In this document: positions 5,850 to 6,775 of the stretch, piece after piece | Position numbering within the stretch: the stretch's first letter is position 1 | Layout of the letters: each line of letters starts with the position of its first letter | Source of the DNA: Flavobacterium sp. | GTDB lineage: Bacteria > Bacteroidota > Bacteroidia > Flavobacteriales > Flavobacteriaceae | Direction of reading: 5' to 3' | Assembly (NCBI GenBank): GCA_012032075.1 | Contig: JAAURU010000206.1 | Coordinates: 1-6,775 of the forward strand | Length of the DNA: 6,775 bases | Program-made: the position numbers and the translations under genes | Notes under the pieces: model-generated | The model's input: the letters and a program-made list of their open reading frames with translations, nothing else | What the model was told of the DNA's origin: nothing | Database searches by the model: none

Positions 5850-6775
5850 TTATCCTATCGGATGATAATTATCGATTTCATTTTGTAAGTCGTCAATGTC
5901 GTTAATTAAATAGGCTTCTGTTGATATGATGTGTTTGTGACCTGCTTTGTATTGTACTTGTCTTAGATTATACTTTTTTATCCAATGTGTTATTACTGAA
6001 GCTCGAACCTGAAGAAAGTTTATAAATCGTGGTTCTTGTTCTCTTAAATCTTCTGTTATTCTTTTAAATATTTGTAGTGTGTTGTCTTTCTTTTTACTTT
6101 GTTTGTCCTGATGGTGGAGTAGTTAAAAAGAGTTGTTTTGTTTGTTGTTCGTGGTAGTTTAAAAGTTCGTTTCTAGTAGTGTATTGATATTCCATTATAT
6201 CCATTATTTGATTAGATTTTAGCTCTAGTGTTCTGTCTTTTCCTATTCTTCCACCTTTTATGTCTATGCAACCTTTTCGTAAGTCTAAATCATCTGTTGT
6301 GATTCTGCTTACTTCTGCTGTTGTAATACCTTGATTGACTAATAATCCTATAATTACTTTATTTCTTTCTCTACTTAATTTATAATCTTTAAACCAATTG
6401 TGATTGGCTTTTTGGATGTCTTTTTGTGGGATTTGGTAATTTTCGTAAAGGCTTTGTAATTCTTGTGGTGATAGTGTAGGATATAATTTTTGTCTTTGTG
6501 TACTGTTTAGTTTTATTTTATTAGCTGGATTATTCTCTCTTAGATTGTTTTGTATTTGGAAGTTAAAGAAGTGTTTTAAAGCATATAATCGAAGTTTCTT
6601 TGTAATGGTATCGACTCCTTTTTGTTGCAAGTGATTCAAGTATAACATAATTTCTTTCTCTGTACAGTTTTCTATTTCTGTGTTGTCTTTATCTAAAAAA
6701 CTAATAAAGTTTAAGGTGTGATAATGATATGCTTCTACTGTTGTTTTGCTTAATTCCTGTTGTTTTAAGTAGTCT
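5850..6775 (-). CDS. Tyrosine recombinase (XerC/D-like), 5' end beyond window, single-base frameshift
   Basis: The frame is open from the right edge (DYLKQQELSKTTVEAYHYHT, a typical SAM-like core-binding domain) and runs through LRLYALKHFFNF and NPANKIKLN to the catalytic domain. Box I region: GLLVNQGITTAEVSRITTDD, with Thr where the catalytic Arg of GLRxSE normally sits. The frame reaches LFLTTPPSGQTK and stops at 6096-6094. The rest follows in the -1 frame from 6098: SKKKDNTLQIF, then FLQVRASVITHWIKKYN, then AGHKHIISTEAY and a final HPIG with TAA at 5852-5850. That supplies the box II Arg, the GH of box III and the Tyr nucleophile. One extra A in the AAA run at 6098-6100 restores a full recombinase. 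Its job would be integration or excision of the element. It is upstream of and co-oriented with the 241-residue gene. Confidence 0.85.

Noticed and set aside
5467..5865. Plus-strand 132-residue frame
   Set aside because: It is antisense to the 241-residue gene and its promoter, with Cys/Ser/Phe-rich shadow composition.

Overview
The window is AT-rich DNA that most likely comes from a marine Bacteroidetes, probably a Flavobacteriaceae (Tenacibaculum-like) bacterium. The evidence is the Bacteroidetes -7 promoter motif (TAnnTTTG) ahead of two genes, start codons without clear Shine-Dalgarno sites, a Bacteroidetes-style Rhs core (DYYPFG, RYGFQGQEKDDE, MHDPRVGRFFAVDPL) and a small membrane protein with an HWP motif. 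Genus is an inference.

Layout. (1) 1-1508, minus: a long P-loop ATPase gene of the type found in mobile-element replication modules, running off the left edge. (2) 1509-1658: a divergent control region with a clear promoter for the ATPase gene and a perfect 12-bp-arm inverted repeat over its transcription start. (3) 1659-2003, plus: an XRE-family repressor, with its own terminator. (4) 2098-2280, plus: a two-helix membrane peptide. (5) 2290-3720, minus: an orphan polymorphic-toxin cassette. It has the 3' end of an Rhs gene with a C-terminal toxin domain, followed by a DUF2750 protein in the immunity position. The toxin and the DUF2750 gene each carry one single-base deletion in a homopolymer. 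(6) About 3725-4700: roughly 1 kb without genes, containing five hairpins (one about 160 bp long), a G-quadruplex motif and a candidate promoter for the orphan cassette. (7) 4710-4992: fourteen copies of a 10-bp motif (TTTCCGTGTA) at an exact 21-bp spacing, built as an alternating 42-bp dimer. (8) 5043-5768, minus: an unrecognised 241-residue helical protein with a terminator facing the array. (9) 5850-6775, minus: the C-terminal part of a tyrosine recombinase, with a third single-base frameshift, running off the right edge.

Working model (inference). Recombinase, 241-residue protein, array, repressor and P-loop ATPase look like the backbone of an integrative or replicating mobile element. 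The DNA between array and repressor is the cargo slot, now holding an orphan toxin/immunity pair and a structured tract. The array resembles a plasmid-type iteron origin or a multimeric binding site. Its 21-bp period (two helical turns) would put every copy on the same face of DNA. The ATPase and 241-residue genes share the motif TGATAATAA just after their -7 boxes, so the XRE protein could control both ends of the backbone. All three frameshifts are one-base losses in short A/T runs and all are repaired by the same correction, so basecalling or assembly error must be excluded before calling these genes dead.
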